Positions 24,863-33,240 of a DNA stretch of 64,000 nucleotides are shown here, piece after piece. Made by a program: the position numbers and the translations under genes. Numbering within the stretch: the first letter of the stretch is position 1; every line of letters starts with the position of its first letter. The stretch spans positions 1 to 64,000 of the forward strand of contig JAHDLC010000014.1 in the NCBI GenBank assembly GCA_018436595.1, given 5' to 3'. The DNA comes from Synergistaceae bacterium (GTDB lineage: Bacteria > Synergistota > Synergistia > Synergistales > Aminobacteriaceae). The notes under the pieces are model-generated. The model searched no databases and had not been told where the DNA came from. It saw only the letters and a program-made list of their open reading frames with translations.

Positions 24863-27800
24863 AGAAAATCCTCCTTCCCGGATCGGGAGCCATCGTCATC
24901 GGCCAGGCCTGCGAATTCGACTACTCCGGTGTCCAGGCCGTCAAGGCCCTGAAGGAGGAAGGGTACGAGGTGGTGCTCGTGAACCCCAATCCCGCGACGG
25001 TGATGACATCGCCCGGCATTGCGGACAGAGTGTACCTCGAACCTCTCAAGGTTCCCTACCTGGAGGAGATAATCAAAACGGAGCGCCCCGACGCCATTTT
25101 GCCCACCATGGGAGGGCAGACAGCCCTGAACCTGGTGCTGGAACTGGCGGACGAAGGCATTCTGGACCGGTGGGGCGTGGAGGTCATCGGCGCGTCGGTG
25201 GAGTCCATCCGGCTGGCGGAGGACCGGGGGCGGTTCAAGAGGGCCATGGAGGATATCGGCCTTGATGTTCCGAAGTCAGTCCTTGCCCGATCGGTACAGG
25301 AAGCCGAGGCGTTCGCCTCGGAAACCGGTCTGCCGGTGGTCATCCGCCCCTCCTTCACCCTCGGGGGTGTGGGTGGGGCTGTCGCCTCAACGAAAGAGGA
25401 GCTCAGGGCCCGGGTCGAGCGGGCCCTCCTTGAAAGCCCGGTCAAGTCGGCTCTCGTGGAGGAATCTCTCCTGGGATGGAAGGAATTCGAGATGGAGGTC
25501 ATGCGGGACAGGAAGGACAACGCCGTGGTGGTCTGCTCCATCGAGAATATCGATCCCATGGGAGTCCACACCGGGGACAGCATCACCGTAGCCCCCGTGC
25601 AGACCCTGAGCGACAGGGAATACCAGGCGATGAGGTCAGCCGCCATCGATGTGCTCCGGGCGGTGGGGGTAGACTGCGGAGGTTCCAACGTCCAGTTCGC
25701 CGTGCATCCCGGTTCGGGAAGGATGACGGTGATCGAGATGAACCCCCGGGTGAGCCGCTCGTCGGCCATGGCCTCCAAGGCTACGGGATTTCCCATAGCC
25801 CGGGCTGCGGCCAAGCTGGCTGTGGGCTATACCCTCGACGAGATTTCAAACGAGATCACCGGCAGCACTACCGGCTGCTTCGAGCCCGCCCTGGATTACG
25901 TTGCCGTGAAGTTTCCGAGGTTCGAGACGGACAAGTTCCCGGCGGAATATGACCGTCTCGGAACCCAGATGAAATCAGTCGGTGAGGCCCTTTCCCTGGG
26001 CAGGACCTTCATGGAGGCGCTGAACAAGGCGGCCCGGGCCTCCGAACAGGGGTACGGGGGAATCCACGAACTTCCCATGGGGTACGACGGCCTCGATGAA
26101 ATGCTGACCACTCCCCACCCGAAGAAAATTTTCGCTGCCTACACGGTACTGAAGCGGGAGGGCCGCCGGGCTCTCCGGGACCTTGCGGAAAAAACGGCCT
26201 ACGATCCCTGGTTTCTCTCCCAGATGGCAGACCAGGCGGAATGTGAGGACAGCATCGCCGGGGAACCGCTCACGGAGGATCTCCTCCTGAAGGCGAAGCG
26301 CTTCGGTCTTTCGGACAGGCGGATCGCCCGCCTGTCGTCGAAGACGGAAGAGGAAGTGGAGTCCCTCCGGGACAGCCTCGGAATCCGTCCGTGCTTTCAT
26401 TTCGTGGATACCTGCGCCGGCGAATTTCCGGCGGAGACTCCCTATTTTTACTCCACCTGGGGGGAAATCGATGAAGGAGAGCCCACCGGGGAACAGGGGG
26501 TGGCCATTGTGGCTTCGGGCCCGAACAGGATAGGGCAGGGGCTCGAATTCGACACCTGCTGCACCCTGGCGTCCCTCGCCTGGAAGGAGGCGGGGAGAAA
26601 GACGGTCATCATCAACTCGAACCCGGAAACCGTCTCCACCGACTACAACGTGTCCGACCGGCTCTACCTTGAACCTCTCACGGCGGAACACGTCAAGGCC
26701 GTCCTCGCCAGGGAGGGCATCCGGGATGTCCTGGTGCAGCTCGGCGGGCAGACTCCTCTCAACCTGGCACAGGACCTGGAGAAATGGGGAGCCCGTATCG
26801 TGGGAACATCCCTGGCCGGCATCGACGAGGCGGAGGACAGGGGCAAATTTTCAGCCCTGCTGAAGCGCCTCGGGCTCCGGCAGCCGGAGAGCAGGATGGC
26901 CGGCTCCAGGGACGAGGTGGCCGGTGCGGCGCGGGCCGTTGGTTTCCCCGTTCTTCTGCGTCCCTCCTACGTGATTGGGGGAAAGAACATGTTCGTCGCC
27001 CACGGGATGGAGGACCTGGAACTGTATCTCTCCAGGGGGCTGCCCCTTGACGGGAACCATCGCCTCCTGGTGGACAGGTTTATCGAGGACGCCTTTGAAT
27101 ATGACCTCGACGCTCTCAGCGACGGCCGGAACGTCTACGTGGCCGGAATTCTCGAGCACATCGAGGCGGCGGGGATTCATTCAGGGGACAGCGCCTGCGT
27201 CTTTCCCGCCTACAAATGCACCTCCGGTCTCTCCCGGGAGATGGCGGCCGCAGCCGTCCGGATTGCCCAGGAGATCGGCATCAGCGGCTTTCTGAACATC
27301 CAGTTCGCCGCAAAAGACGGGGAGCTTTACATTCTCGAGGTTAATCCGCGGGCCTCCAGGACGGTGCCCTTCCTTTCCAGGGCAAGCGGGGTCAACCTCG
27401 TGAAGGCCGCCGTACGGCTCTGGCAGGGAGAGGACCTGGAGGTCCAGGGACTCACGAAGGACGGGTACGGGGAGGGGCGGTGCATTTCCGAATGGGCCGT
27501 CAAGGAGGCGGTGTTCTCCTTCGACAGGTTTTCCTCCGTGGATCCGGTCCTGGGCCCCGAAATGCGGTCCACCGGTGAAGTGATGGGAACGGGAGCCACT
27601 GTGGGGGAAGCCTTCGCCAAAAGCCAGGCGGCGGGAGGAACCATGCTTCCGGTGAAGGGAAGGGTGTTCATTTCGGTGAACGATTTCGACAAGGCAACAA
27701 TCCTCCCTGTGGCGAAGAAGCTTGCGGACCTCGGGTTTTCCCTTGCGGCCACCAGGGGAACCGCCGGGTATCTTTTTGAGCGGGGGCTGTTTCCCGAGGT

Positions 27801-28047
27801 GGTCCTCAAGGTCCACGAAGGACGGCCGAACGTGGTGGATTATATGCGGGCGGGGAAAATCCAGATGCTCATCAACACTCCTTTCGGCTCCAACAGCCTT
27901 TCGGGAGGCAGGGAGATGCGCATCGAGGCAGTCCGAAGGAAAATTCCATATACGACGACGACTTCAGCCGCCGAAGCGGCTGTGGATGCCATCGCCGAAC
28001 TGCAGAAGGGAGGCTTCTCCGTCCGTTCCTGGGCGGAGGAGAAGTGA
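24841..28047 (+). CDS. carB: Carbamoyl-phosphate synthase large subunit
   Basis: 1068 residues, normal length. Two homologous halves: first ATP-grasp half beginning KKILLPGSGAIVIGQACEFD, second beginning ASGPNRIGQGLEFDTCC, each with its own EMNPRVSRSSA / EVNPRASRTVPF metal-site motif; C-terminal MGS-like allosteric domain (from about residue 930, FISVNDFDKATILPVAKKL and NTPFGSNSLSG). Makes carbamoyl phosphate from bicarbonate, ammonia and two ATP with CarA. Confidence 0.97.
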   Translation: MPARRDLKKILLPGSGAIVIGQACEFDYSGVQAVKALKEEGYEVVLVNPNPATVMTSPGIADRVYLEPLKVPYLEEIIKTERPDAILPTMGGQTALNLVLELADEGILDRWGVEVIGASVESIRLAEDRGRFKRAMEDIGLDVPKSVLARSVQEAEAFASETGLPVVIRPSFTLGGVGGAVASTKEELRARVERALLESPVKSALVEESLLGWKEFEMEVMRDRKDNAVVVCSIENIDPMGVHTGDSITVAPVQTLSDREYQAMRSAAIDVLRAVGVDCGGSNVQFAVHPGSGRMTVIEMNPRVSRSSAMASKATGFPIARAAAKLAVGYTLDEISNEITGSTTGCFEPALDYVAVKFPRFETDKFPAEYDRLGTQMKSVGEALSLGRTFMEALNKAARASEQGYGGIHELPMGYDGLDEMLTTPHPKKIFAAYTVLKREGRRALRDLAEKTAYDPWFLSQMADQAECEDSIAGEPLTEDLLLKAKRFGLSDRRIARLSSKTEEEVESLRDSLGIRPCFHFVDTCAGEFPAETPYFYSTWGEIDEGEPTGEQGVAIVASGPNRIGQGLEFDTCCTLASLAWKEAGRKTVIINSNPETVSTDYNVSDRLYLEPLTAEHVKAVLAREGIRDVLVQLGGQTPLNLAQDLEKWGARIVGTSLAGIDEAEDRGKFSALLKRLGLRQPESRMAGSRDEVAGAARAVGFPVLLRPSYVIGGKNMFVAHGMEDLELYLSRGLPLDGNHRLLVDRFIEDAFEYDLDALSDGRNVYVAGILEHIEAAGIHSGDSACVFPAYKCTSGLSREMAAAAVRIAQEIGISGFLNIQFAAKDGELYILEVNPRASRTVPFLSRASGVNLVKAAVRLWQGEDLEVQGLTKDGYGEGRCISEWAVKEAVFSFDRFSSVDPVLGPEMRSTGEVMGTGATVGEAFAKSQAAGGTMLPVKGRVFISVNDFDKATILPVAKKLADLGFSLAATRGTAGYLFERGLFPEVVLKVHEGRPNVVDYMRAGKIQMLINTPFGSNSLSGGREMRIEAVRRKIPYTTTTSAAEAAVDAIAELQKGGFSVRSWAEEK

Positions 28048-28080
28048 CCGCCGCGGAAAAAGAAGTTGCCTTTTCCGTTA

Positions 28081-28118
28081 TTGACTGTGCTTCGCTTTAG
28101 TAATACCATAAAATGGTA
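28081..28118 (+). promoter_or_regulatory. Promoter with palindromic operator for the YeeE operon
   Basis: TTGACT (28081-28086), 17-nt spacer, TACCAT (28104-28109). The -10 box is the left arm of a perfect palindrome TACCAT-AAA-ATGGTA (28104-28118), so a repressor bound there would block transcription. The regulator is not encoded nearby. Confidence 0.55.
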
Positions 28119-28152
28119 CCGCAGAATCATCATCGGCAAAGGAGGGATGGGT

Positions 28153-28677
28153 GTGAGCAAAACGCGGGAAGGATGGAATCCTTATCTTCTCGGCGGACTG
28201 GCCGGACTGCTTTCCGTATGGTCGACCTACTATACCGGAAAGTTCTTCGGCGCGTCCACATCCTTCGTGAGGGCTGCGGCCTTCGTGGAGGATAAGGTCA
28301 TTCCGGAACGGGCGGCGACACTTGAATATCTGGTGAAGAACGCCGCAAAAATGGACTGGCAGATGATGTTCATTATCGGCATTTTTATCGGGGCCCTGCT
28401 TTCTGCCACTCTGTTCGGCGATTTCAAGTTCCAGGCCGTGCCGGACATGTGGAAGAGGCATTTCGGTGAAAGTGCAGTATCCAGGGGACTGGTGGCCTTT
28501 CTCGGCGGTGCGGTGGCCATGTTCGGCGCCCGCCTCGCCGACGGGTGACCCAGCGGTCACGGGCTGAGCGGGACGCTTCAGCTTGCTGCCAGCGGATTTT
28601 TGGCTCTCATCTGCTTTTTCGTGGCAGGTGCCATAGTGGCCAGAATGATTTACGGGGGTGGACAGAATGGATCTTGA
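28153..28677 (+). CDS. YeeE/YedE-family transporter subunit with in-frame TGA (probable selenocysteine)
   Basis: 174 residues if TGA at 28546-28548 is read as selenocysteine (residue 132). The frame continues intact for 42 codons to TGA at 28675. The family motif, normally a Cys in a GARLAGGCxSGHGxSG pattern, appears as GARLADG-TGA-PSGHGLSG, followed by the expected last membrane segment (LALICFFVAGAIVARMIYGG). A hairpin fitting the bSECIS pattern starts 15 nt after the TGA. YeeE/YedE proteins carry thiosulfate or related sulfur (some are linked to selenium) across the inner membrane through conserved Cys residues. Start GTG 28153: AGGAGG is 7 nt upstream; ATG 28147 sits on the ribosome site. 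The downstream YeeE gene starts inside the last codons, which fits read-through of the TGA. Confidence 0.78.
28546..28582 (+). promoter_or_regulatory. TGA codon and bSECIS-like hairpin
   Basis: After TGA (28546-28548), GCTGAGC (28563-28569) pairs with GC-T-TCAGC (28575-28582; one bulged T), leaving a 5-nt loop GGGAC. UGA-to-loop distance is 21 nt and the loop begins with G, both within the known bacterial SECIS consensus. Not folded computationally. Confidence 0.6.
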
Positions 28678-29266
28678 TCAGATCATTGTCCATTTGAATG
28701 AAATTCTCGTGTCTCTCAAGGGCATCGCGAACGCCGTCGATCTCCAGCTCCGTTTCGGCCTGGTCACCGGAATGGTATTCGGCGTTCTTCTCCAGAGGGC
28801 AAAGGTGCTCCGGTACGACAAGCAGCTTGCCGCCCTCCGCTTCCAGGATTTCACCATCCTGAAGTTCATGATGTCCACCATCATCGTCGGCATGATCGGA
28901 ACGTACTTCCTCTACGACCAGGGGCTGGTGAAGCTTTCCATAAAACCCACCATCCTGGGCGGAACCATAACGGGAGGGCTTCTCTTCGGCGTGGGCTGGG
29001 CCCTTCTCGGCTATTGCCCGGGTACCTCCATGGGCGCCCTTGGGGAGGGACGGACCGATGCCTTCTGGGGCATTCTCGGCGCCGTCGCCGGTGCTGCCCT
29101 CTATGCCGAGATGTTCCCTTACCTCCAGGATACACTCCTGAAGATGCACGACTACGGGAAAATCACCCTTCCCCAGCTTCTCGGGGTCAATCACTGGATC
29201 GTCATCGCCGGAGTCTCCGTGATCTTCCTCCTGTCCTTCATGTTGATGGAGAAAAAGGGATTGTAG
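28667..29266 (+). CDS. YeeE/YedE-family transporter, second subunit
   Basis: 199 residues with about five hydrophobic segments. Family signature WALLGYCPGTSMGALGEGR keeps its Cys. In many genomes the YeeE channel is split into two adjacent genes, as here; together they supply both Cys (or Sec) motifs. ATG 28667 is chosen because GGGGGTGG lies about 5 nt upstream and it overlaps the end of the upstream gene by 11 nt. The C-terminal helix is followed by a bidirectional terminator. Confidence 0.88.
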   Translation: MDLDQIIVHLNEILVSLKGIANAVDLQLRFGLVTGMVFGVLLQRAKVLRYDKQLAALRFQDFTILKFMMSTIIVGMIGTYFLYDQGLVKLSIKPTILGGTITGGLLFGVGWALLGYCPGTSMGALGEGRTDAFWGILGAVAGAALYAEMFPYLQDTLLKMHDYGKITLPQLLGVNHWIVIAGVSVIFLLSFMLMEKKGL

Positions 29267-29286
29267 CTTTTCCCCTTTACCGCAGC

Positions 29287-29316
29287 AGCGGCCCCCGGAA
29301 TTTCCCGGGGGCCGCT
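29287..29316. terminator. Bidirectional terminator
   Basis: GC-rich stem AGCGGCCCCCG / CGGGGGCCGCT (29287-29297 with about 29306-29316) followed by TTTT, between convergent genes that end at 29266 and 29320. Confidence 0.85.
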
Positions 29317-29319
29317 TTT

Positions 29320-32070
29320 CTATTGTTTTTTCAGCAGGAGTGCGAGTGGGACGAGAAGCAGGACTCCCCAGGGAGAGACTCCCGAAGTGCATCCTGCAGG
29401 GGAGCTTTCCGGCGAAGGCAGGGAGAAGAGCTGGTATCCCCTGTCGTACTGGTCGCCCCACCCTCTCGAAAGGAGATGATGGGTCCCTCCTGTCGAGAAG
29501 GCCCAGCCTCCGTCCCCGGAAATAAAAGGAAAACGGGGGGAGGCCAGTTCCCATTCACTGCCCCTTCCGTCGGGGCTGGTCCATGCGGCCAGGGGGGAGG
29601 CCATGCTGAGGTCGCCGAAATACACAAGGCCACCGAAGAAAAGAACGGCCTCCCTTTCCCTGTCGATTGCCAGGGTCCCCTTCCACGTGCTGAAGGGGAG
29701 GACGGCGTCCTGCCGTGATCCGTTCTCCAGGGAAAAGACGTTCACCGATGATGTGGGGATTTCCACCGTCGAGGAGGAGGTTCCGACGGTGAACAGTTCG
29801 TAGTGTTTCCCGCCGGCGACGAAGAGCTTCCCGTCCTCAATGGCGGCTGCCGCGGCGAACCGCTTCTCCGACAGGGTCCCCCACCGCCGCCACTCGAGGG
29901 TTTCCAGGTCGAGGCGGTAGACTGAGTCAATGGTTCTGTCCGAAAGATCAAGGGACTGGCCCAGGATGAAGCCTCCGGCCAGATAGAAGTATTTCCCTCC
30001 CACGGCCGTGGCCGGGGAGCCGAGATTGCTTTCCCTGAGTTCTTCGGGCAGGCGGGTAAGACGGCGGAGCACACCCTCTCCCGTGTCGTAGGCATAAACC
30101 CATCCGCCTGTCGACTGCCCCGCCAGGAACACCGTCCTTCCCAGGGAGCAGTAGCTTGTGTAGCGGAAGTCGAGGTCGGTTCGGGCCCATTCCTCCCCTT
30201 CTTCCCCGAGGGGGGCCTTCCGCAGGGTTCTGTCCCGGAGGGAGAAAACGGCTGGCCGGTAGCTGCGAACAAGGTTGCCGTACTCGTTCAGTTCCTCGAA
30301 TCCGGCGGTGCCGTAGACGTATTCTCCCGCCACGGCGGCCTGCCCTGACACGGGAACGGCATGGAAATCCCTGCCGCCTTCTGAAAGAAACACGATGTCC
30401 GCCGGGGAAGCCTCTCCGGGGTGGGTGAGCAGGAAGGGGAGGGATGTCAGGCTGTCCTGTCCGTCCCCTCCGATTTCAAGGGTTACCCTGGCGTCGGGGA
30501 GTTCCCCCGGGGGCAGTATGACGACCGCCTCGCCGGAGGTCCGCCCGGTCTCGGGAAGAGTAATCTTCCGGCCGTCCCTTGAGACGAGGGAGAGGGCTCC
30601 CCCTTCGGTGAGGTTGTAGCCGGAGAGCCTGACCTGCTCTCCCGGAAGGGGATACTGGCTCGAGAGACGGAAGAGGGCCGGCCGGGTGCGCAGGGGCTCC
30701 GTGAGGGCCCGGCCCGCGTTGAGCCTCCCTCCCGTCCTGCTGAGCCCTTCCAGGGAGGGCAGCCTGTCAGCGGCGGAGAGAAGCTGGGCCTTCACGGCCC
30801 TCCAGTCCGCCTCCGGATGGGCGGAAAAGAGCAGGGCGGCGGCCCCCAGGGTCAGCGGCGTGGACATGGAGGTACCGGATTTCAGCGTCCAGGTGTTCCA
30901 TGTTCCGTCGATCCGGGATGAGTAGCCGAATTGGACGTATTTGCTCGGAATGGTGGAGAGGATGGCCTCCCCGGGGGCGTGGATGTCCACCGTCCGCCGT
31001 CCCCACTGGGAGAAATTGGAGGGCTCGTCGGTCCCTCCGGTGGACCCCACGGAGACGATGTTCCCGAAAGGGAGGGAGGACGGGTAGCTGAAGGAGGCGA
31101 AGTCGTTGTCCGTGGCGAAGTTGCCCGCAGCGGCGAACACCAGGACGCCCCCTTCCTCGAGTTTCGCCAGGGCCTCCTCGATGGCCCGGCTGTAGGGGAT
31201 TCCCGTGCCGAAGGACATGTTCACCGCCCTCACGTTCACGCCCCGGGCCTTCTGGGCGAGGAGATACTCGGTGTTGGCCAGCACGTGGGCGGTCTCGAAG
31301 CCCACCAGCGCCATGATCCGCACGTCCGGGGCGATGCCGGAGATGCCGTATTCGTCCTGCCTGGCGGCGATGATGCCGGCGCAATGGCTGCCGTGCTCGC
31401 CCTGGTCGCTGATGTTCCCGTTTCCGTCCAGGGCGTTCCATCCGTTCACGTCGTCGATGAAGCCGTTGCCGTCGTCGTCGATGTCGTTGCCGGGGATCTC
31501 GCCCCCGTTCACCCAGAGATTTCCGTCGAGGTCGTGGATGTAGGGTCCTATCCCGGTGTCCATGACGGCCACCACCACCGAAGGGTCTCCCCTGGTGACG
31601 GTCCAGGCCCGCGGGGCGTCCACGTCCGCCCCGGCGGTGAGGTTCACGGGCGCGAATCCGCTGAGCCATGACAGCTCCTCACTGGCGTAGGGGGAGGCCG
31701 TGTTGGAGAGACTCCACTGGATCCAGTAGTGTTCGTCCTCCGGGGCATCGAACCAGGTGAGGGGAAGACTGGGCTCCGCCCAGGCCACTCCCTCGAGCCC
31801 TGCGAGTTTCCGGGCAGCGGCTCCGGGGTCGCTCCCTCCGTCGGCAAGATATACGCCGGTCCGCTCGAGTCTTTGAATTCCCGAGGAAAAAATGCCCGCT
31901 CCCGCGAGAAGGGAGCGGGCGGAAAGCGTTCCTTTTTCGCCGGCAGGCTGTTCACGGAGAGCGAACACCACCGTGCCGGAGGGGGCGGAACGCCCCTCCC
32001 CGGCACGGGCGGCGGAAGGAAGCAGGAAAAATACCGCAAAAAGCAGCGCAGCGGCAAGGCTTTTTTTCAT
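29320..32070 (-). CDS. Subtilisin-like (S8) secreted protease with Kelch-like region and Synergist-CTERM-type tail
   Basis: 916 residues. Signal peptide (KSLAAALLFAVFFLLPSAARA), a propeptide, then an S8 catalytic domain with Asp171 (VAVMDTGIG), His226 (GEHGSHCAG), oxyanion Asn317 (AAAGNFATD) and Ser401 (SGTSMSTP). A calcium-like Asp-rich insert (GNDIDDDGNGFIDD) follows Asp171. Residues about 530-620 look like an IPT-type beta domain and 630-870 contain Kelch-like repeats (GGKYFYLAGG, DGKLFVAGG). The C-terminus is a Ser/Pro linker, PAGCTSG, a hydrophobic helix GVLLLVPLALLL and KKQ, the layout of the Synergist-CTERM sorting signal. Probably exported and surface-attached, supplying peptides from protein. 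The start has a weak ribosome site. Confidence 0.88.
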   Translation of the reverse strand: MKKSLAAALLFAVFFLLPSAARAGEGRSAPSGTVVFALREQPAGEKGTLSARSLLAGAGIFSSGIQRLERTGVYLADGGSDPGAAARKLAGLEGVAWAEPSLPLTWFDAPEDEHYWIQWSLSNTASPYASEELSWLSGFAPVNLTAGADVDAPRAWTVTRGDPSVVVAVMDTGIGPYIHDLDGNLWVNGGEIPGNDIDDDGNGFIDDVNGWNALDGNGNISDQGEHGSHCAGIIAARQDEYGISGIAPDVRIMALVGFETAHVLANTEYLLAQKARGVNVRAVNMSFGTGIPYSRAIEEALAKLEEGGVLVFAAAGNFATDNDFASFSYPSSLPFGNIVSVGSTGGTDEPSNFSQWGRRTVDIHAPGEAILSTIPSKYVQFGYSSRIDGTWNTWTLKSGTSMSTPLTLGAAALLFSAHPEADWRAVKAQLLSAADRLPSLEGLSRTGGRLNAGRALTEPLRTRPALFRLSSQYPLPGEQVRLSGYNLTEGGALSLVSRDGRKITLPETGRTSGEAVVILPPGELPDARVTLEIGGDGQDSLTSLPFLLTHPGEASPADIVFLSEGGRDFHAVPVSGQAAVAGEYVYGTAGFEELNEYGNLVRSYRPAVFSLRDRTLRKAPLGEEGEEWARTDLDFRYTSYCSLGRTVFLAGQSTGGWVYAYDTGEGVLRRLTRLPEELRESNLGSPATAVGGKYFYLAGGFILGQSLDLSDRTIDSVYRLDLETLEWRRWGTLSEKRFAAAAAIEDGKLFVAGGKHYELFTVGTSSSTVEIPTSSVNVFSLENGSRQDAVLPFSTWKGTLAIDREREAVLFFGGLVYFGDLSMASPLAAWTSPDGRGSEWELASPRFPFISGDGGWAFSTGGTHHLLSRGWGDQYDRGYQLFSLPSPESSPAGCTSGVSPWGVLLLVPLALLLKKQ

Positions 32071-32089
32071 GGGTGCCCGGCGGCGTACC

Positions 32090-33109
32090 TCAGTTGAAGG
32101 CCCGCTTGTACTGTTCCGGCCAGGGCAGCTCGATCCCCCGCTTCCGGGCTTCAAGAAGGGGGAAGAAGGGGTTCCTGAGGAGTTCCCGGCCGAGGGCCAC
32201 GAGATCGGCCCGGTGATTGCACAGGGCTTCCTCAACCATTTCCAGGGTGGTGATAAGCCCTACGGCGATGGTGGGCACTTCGCAGGCCACTTTGATCATC
32301 TCGGCGAAGGGGATCTGGTATCCGGGAAACACGGGGGGAGGAACGGGCGTCACCCCGCCGGAGCTGACGTGGACCACATCCACGTCCCGGGTCACCCGGT
32401 CGATGATGCGGGCCATCTCCGTGGGGGTCATGCCTCCTTCGGCATAGTCCTCGGCGGAGACCCGCAGGAACAGAGGTTTCTCCTCCGGCCATTCTGTGCG
32501 CACGGCCCGGACGACGTCCTGCAGGAACCGTGAACGGCCCTCGAAGTTGACGCCGTATCCGTCATGCCGTTTGTTGCTCAGAGGGGAGAGAAACTGGTTC
32601 ACCAGGTAGCCGTGGGCGCCGTGGATCTCCACCACGTCGAATCCTGCCTTCAGGGCCCGCCCGGCAGCCGAGGCAAAGGCCCCGGCGACGAAGCCGATGT
32701 CCTCCCCGGACATTTCGACGGGGTCGGGATATTTTCCGTCGTCGCTGTAGTTCTGTGCGCTGGGGCCGTAAATTTTCCCGACGGCTGCTCCGCACTTCCG
32801 GCCGGCATGGTTGAGCTGGATGCCGATTTTCGCCCCCAGGCCGTGCACATGGTCCGCCAGCCGGGCGAGAGGAGCGACCTGGTCGTCGCTCCAGAGCCCG
32901 AGGCAGTTGTCGGAGATGCGTCCCTCCGGAACGACTCCCGTGGCTTCCACGATGATGAGCCCTGCGCCCCCGAGAGCTCGGGCACCGTAGTGGAGGAAAT
33001 GAAATTCCGTGGGAATCGAATCCGGAGCGCTGTACATGCACATGGGGGGCATGACGATCCGGTTTTTGAGAACAAGATCCTTGATTTTAAAAGGTTCGTA
33101 GGTCTTCAC
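32090..33109 (-). CDS. Old-yellow-enzyme family NADH:flavin oxidoreductase
   Basis: 339 residues, FMN-dependent TIM barrel of the YqjM/NamA class: NRIVMPPMCMYSA (with the YqjM-type Cys), IQLNHAGRKC, FDVVEIHGAHGYLVNQFLSP, RVSAEDY and ALGRELLRNPFF. It reduces activated C=C bonds of enones or similar compounds. Starts with GTG, 10 nt after AGGAGG. The subtilase gene starts 19 nt downstream, so the two may share a transcript, although a functional link is not obvious. It begins just past the terminator of the YfcC operon. Confidence 0.92.
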   Translation of the reverse strand: MKTYEPFKIKDLVLKNRIVMPPMCMYSAPDSIPTEFHFLHYGARALGGAGLIIVEATGVVPEGRISDNCLGLWSDDQVAPLARLADHVHGLGAKIGIQLNHAGRKCGAAVGKIYGPSAQNYSDDGKYPDPVEMSGEDIGFVAGAFASAAGRALKAGFDVVEIHGAHGYLVNQFLSPLSNKRHDGYGVNFEGRSRFLQDVVRAVRTEWPEEKPLFLRVSAEDYAEGGMTPTEMARIIDRVTRDVDVVHVSSGGVTPVPPPVFPGYQIPFAEMIKVACEVPTIAVGLITTLEMVEEALCNHRADLVALGRELLRNPFFPLLEARKRGIELPWPEQYKRAFN

Positions 33110-33181
33110 GAAGAACAGGCCTCCTTTATGACAGCATGGTATGGTGAGAGTAGGGTATCACGAACGGTTCCTTTTTGCATT

Positions 33182-33214
33182 GAAAAAAACGCCGCCTCCG
33201 GACCGGAGGCGGCG
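33182..33214 (-). terminator. Terminator of the amidohydrolase-YfcC operon
   Basis: 11-bp stem CGCCGCCTCCG / CGGAGGCGGCG (33190-33200 with 33204-33214), followed on the minus strand by seven T. Confidence 0.92.
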
Positions 33215-33240
33215 CTGCTGTCGTGAACGGTTTGTTTTGC

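Noticed and set aside
28547-28677. Treating the YeeE-like gene as simply truncated or a pseudogene
   Set aside because: The frame after TGA keeps the family sequence and a membrane helix and overlaps the next gene, so a true stop is the less economical reading; the Sec claim still needs the host genome checked.
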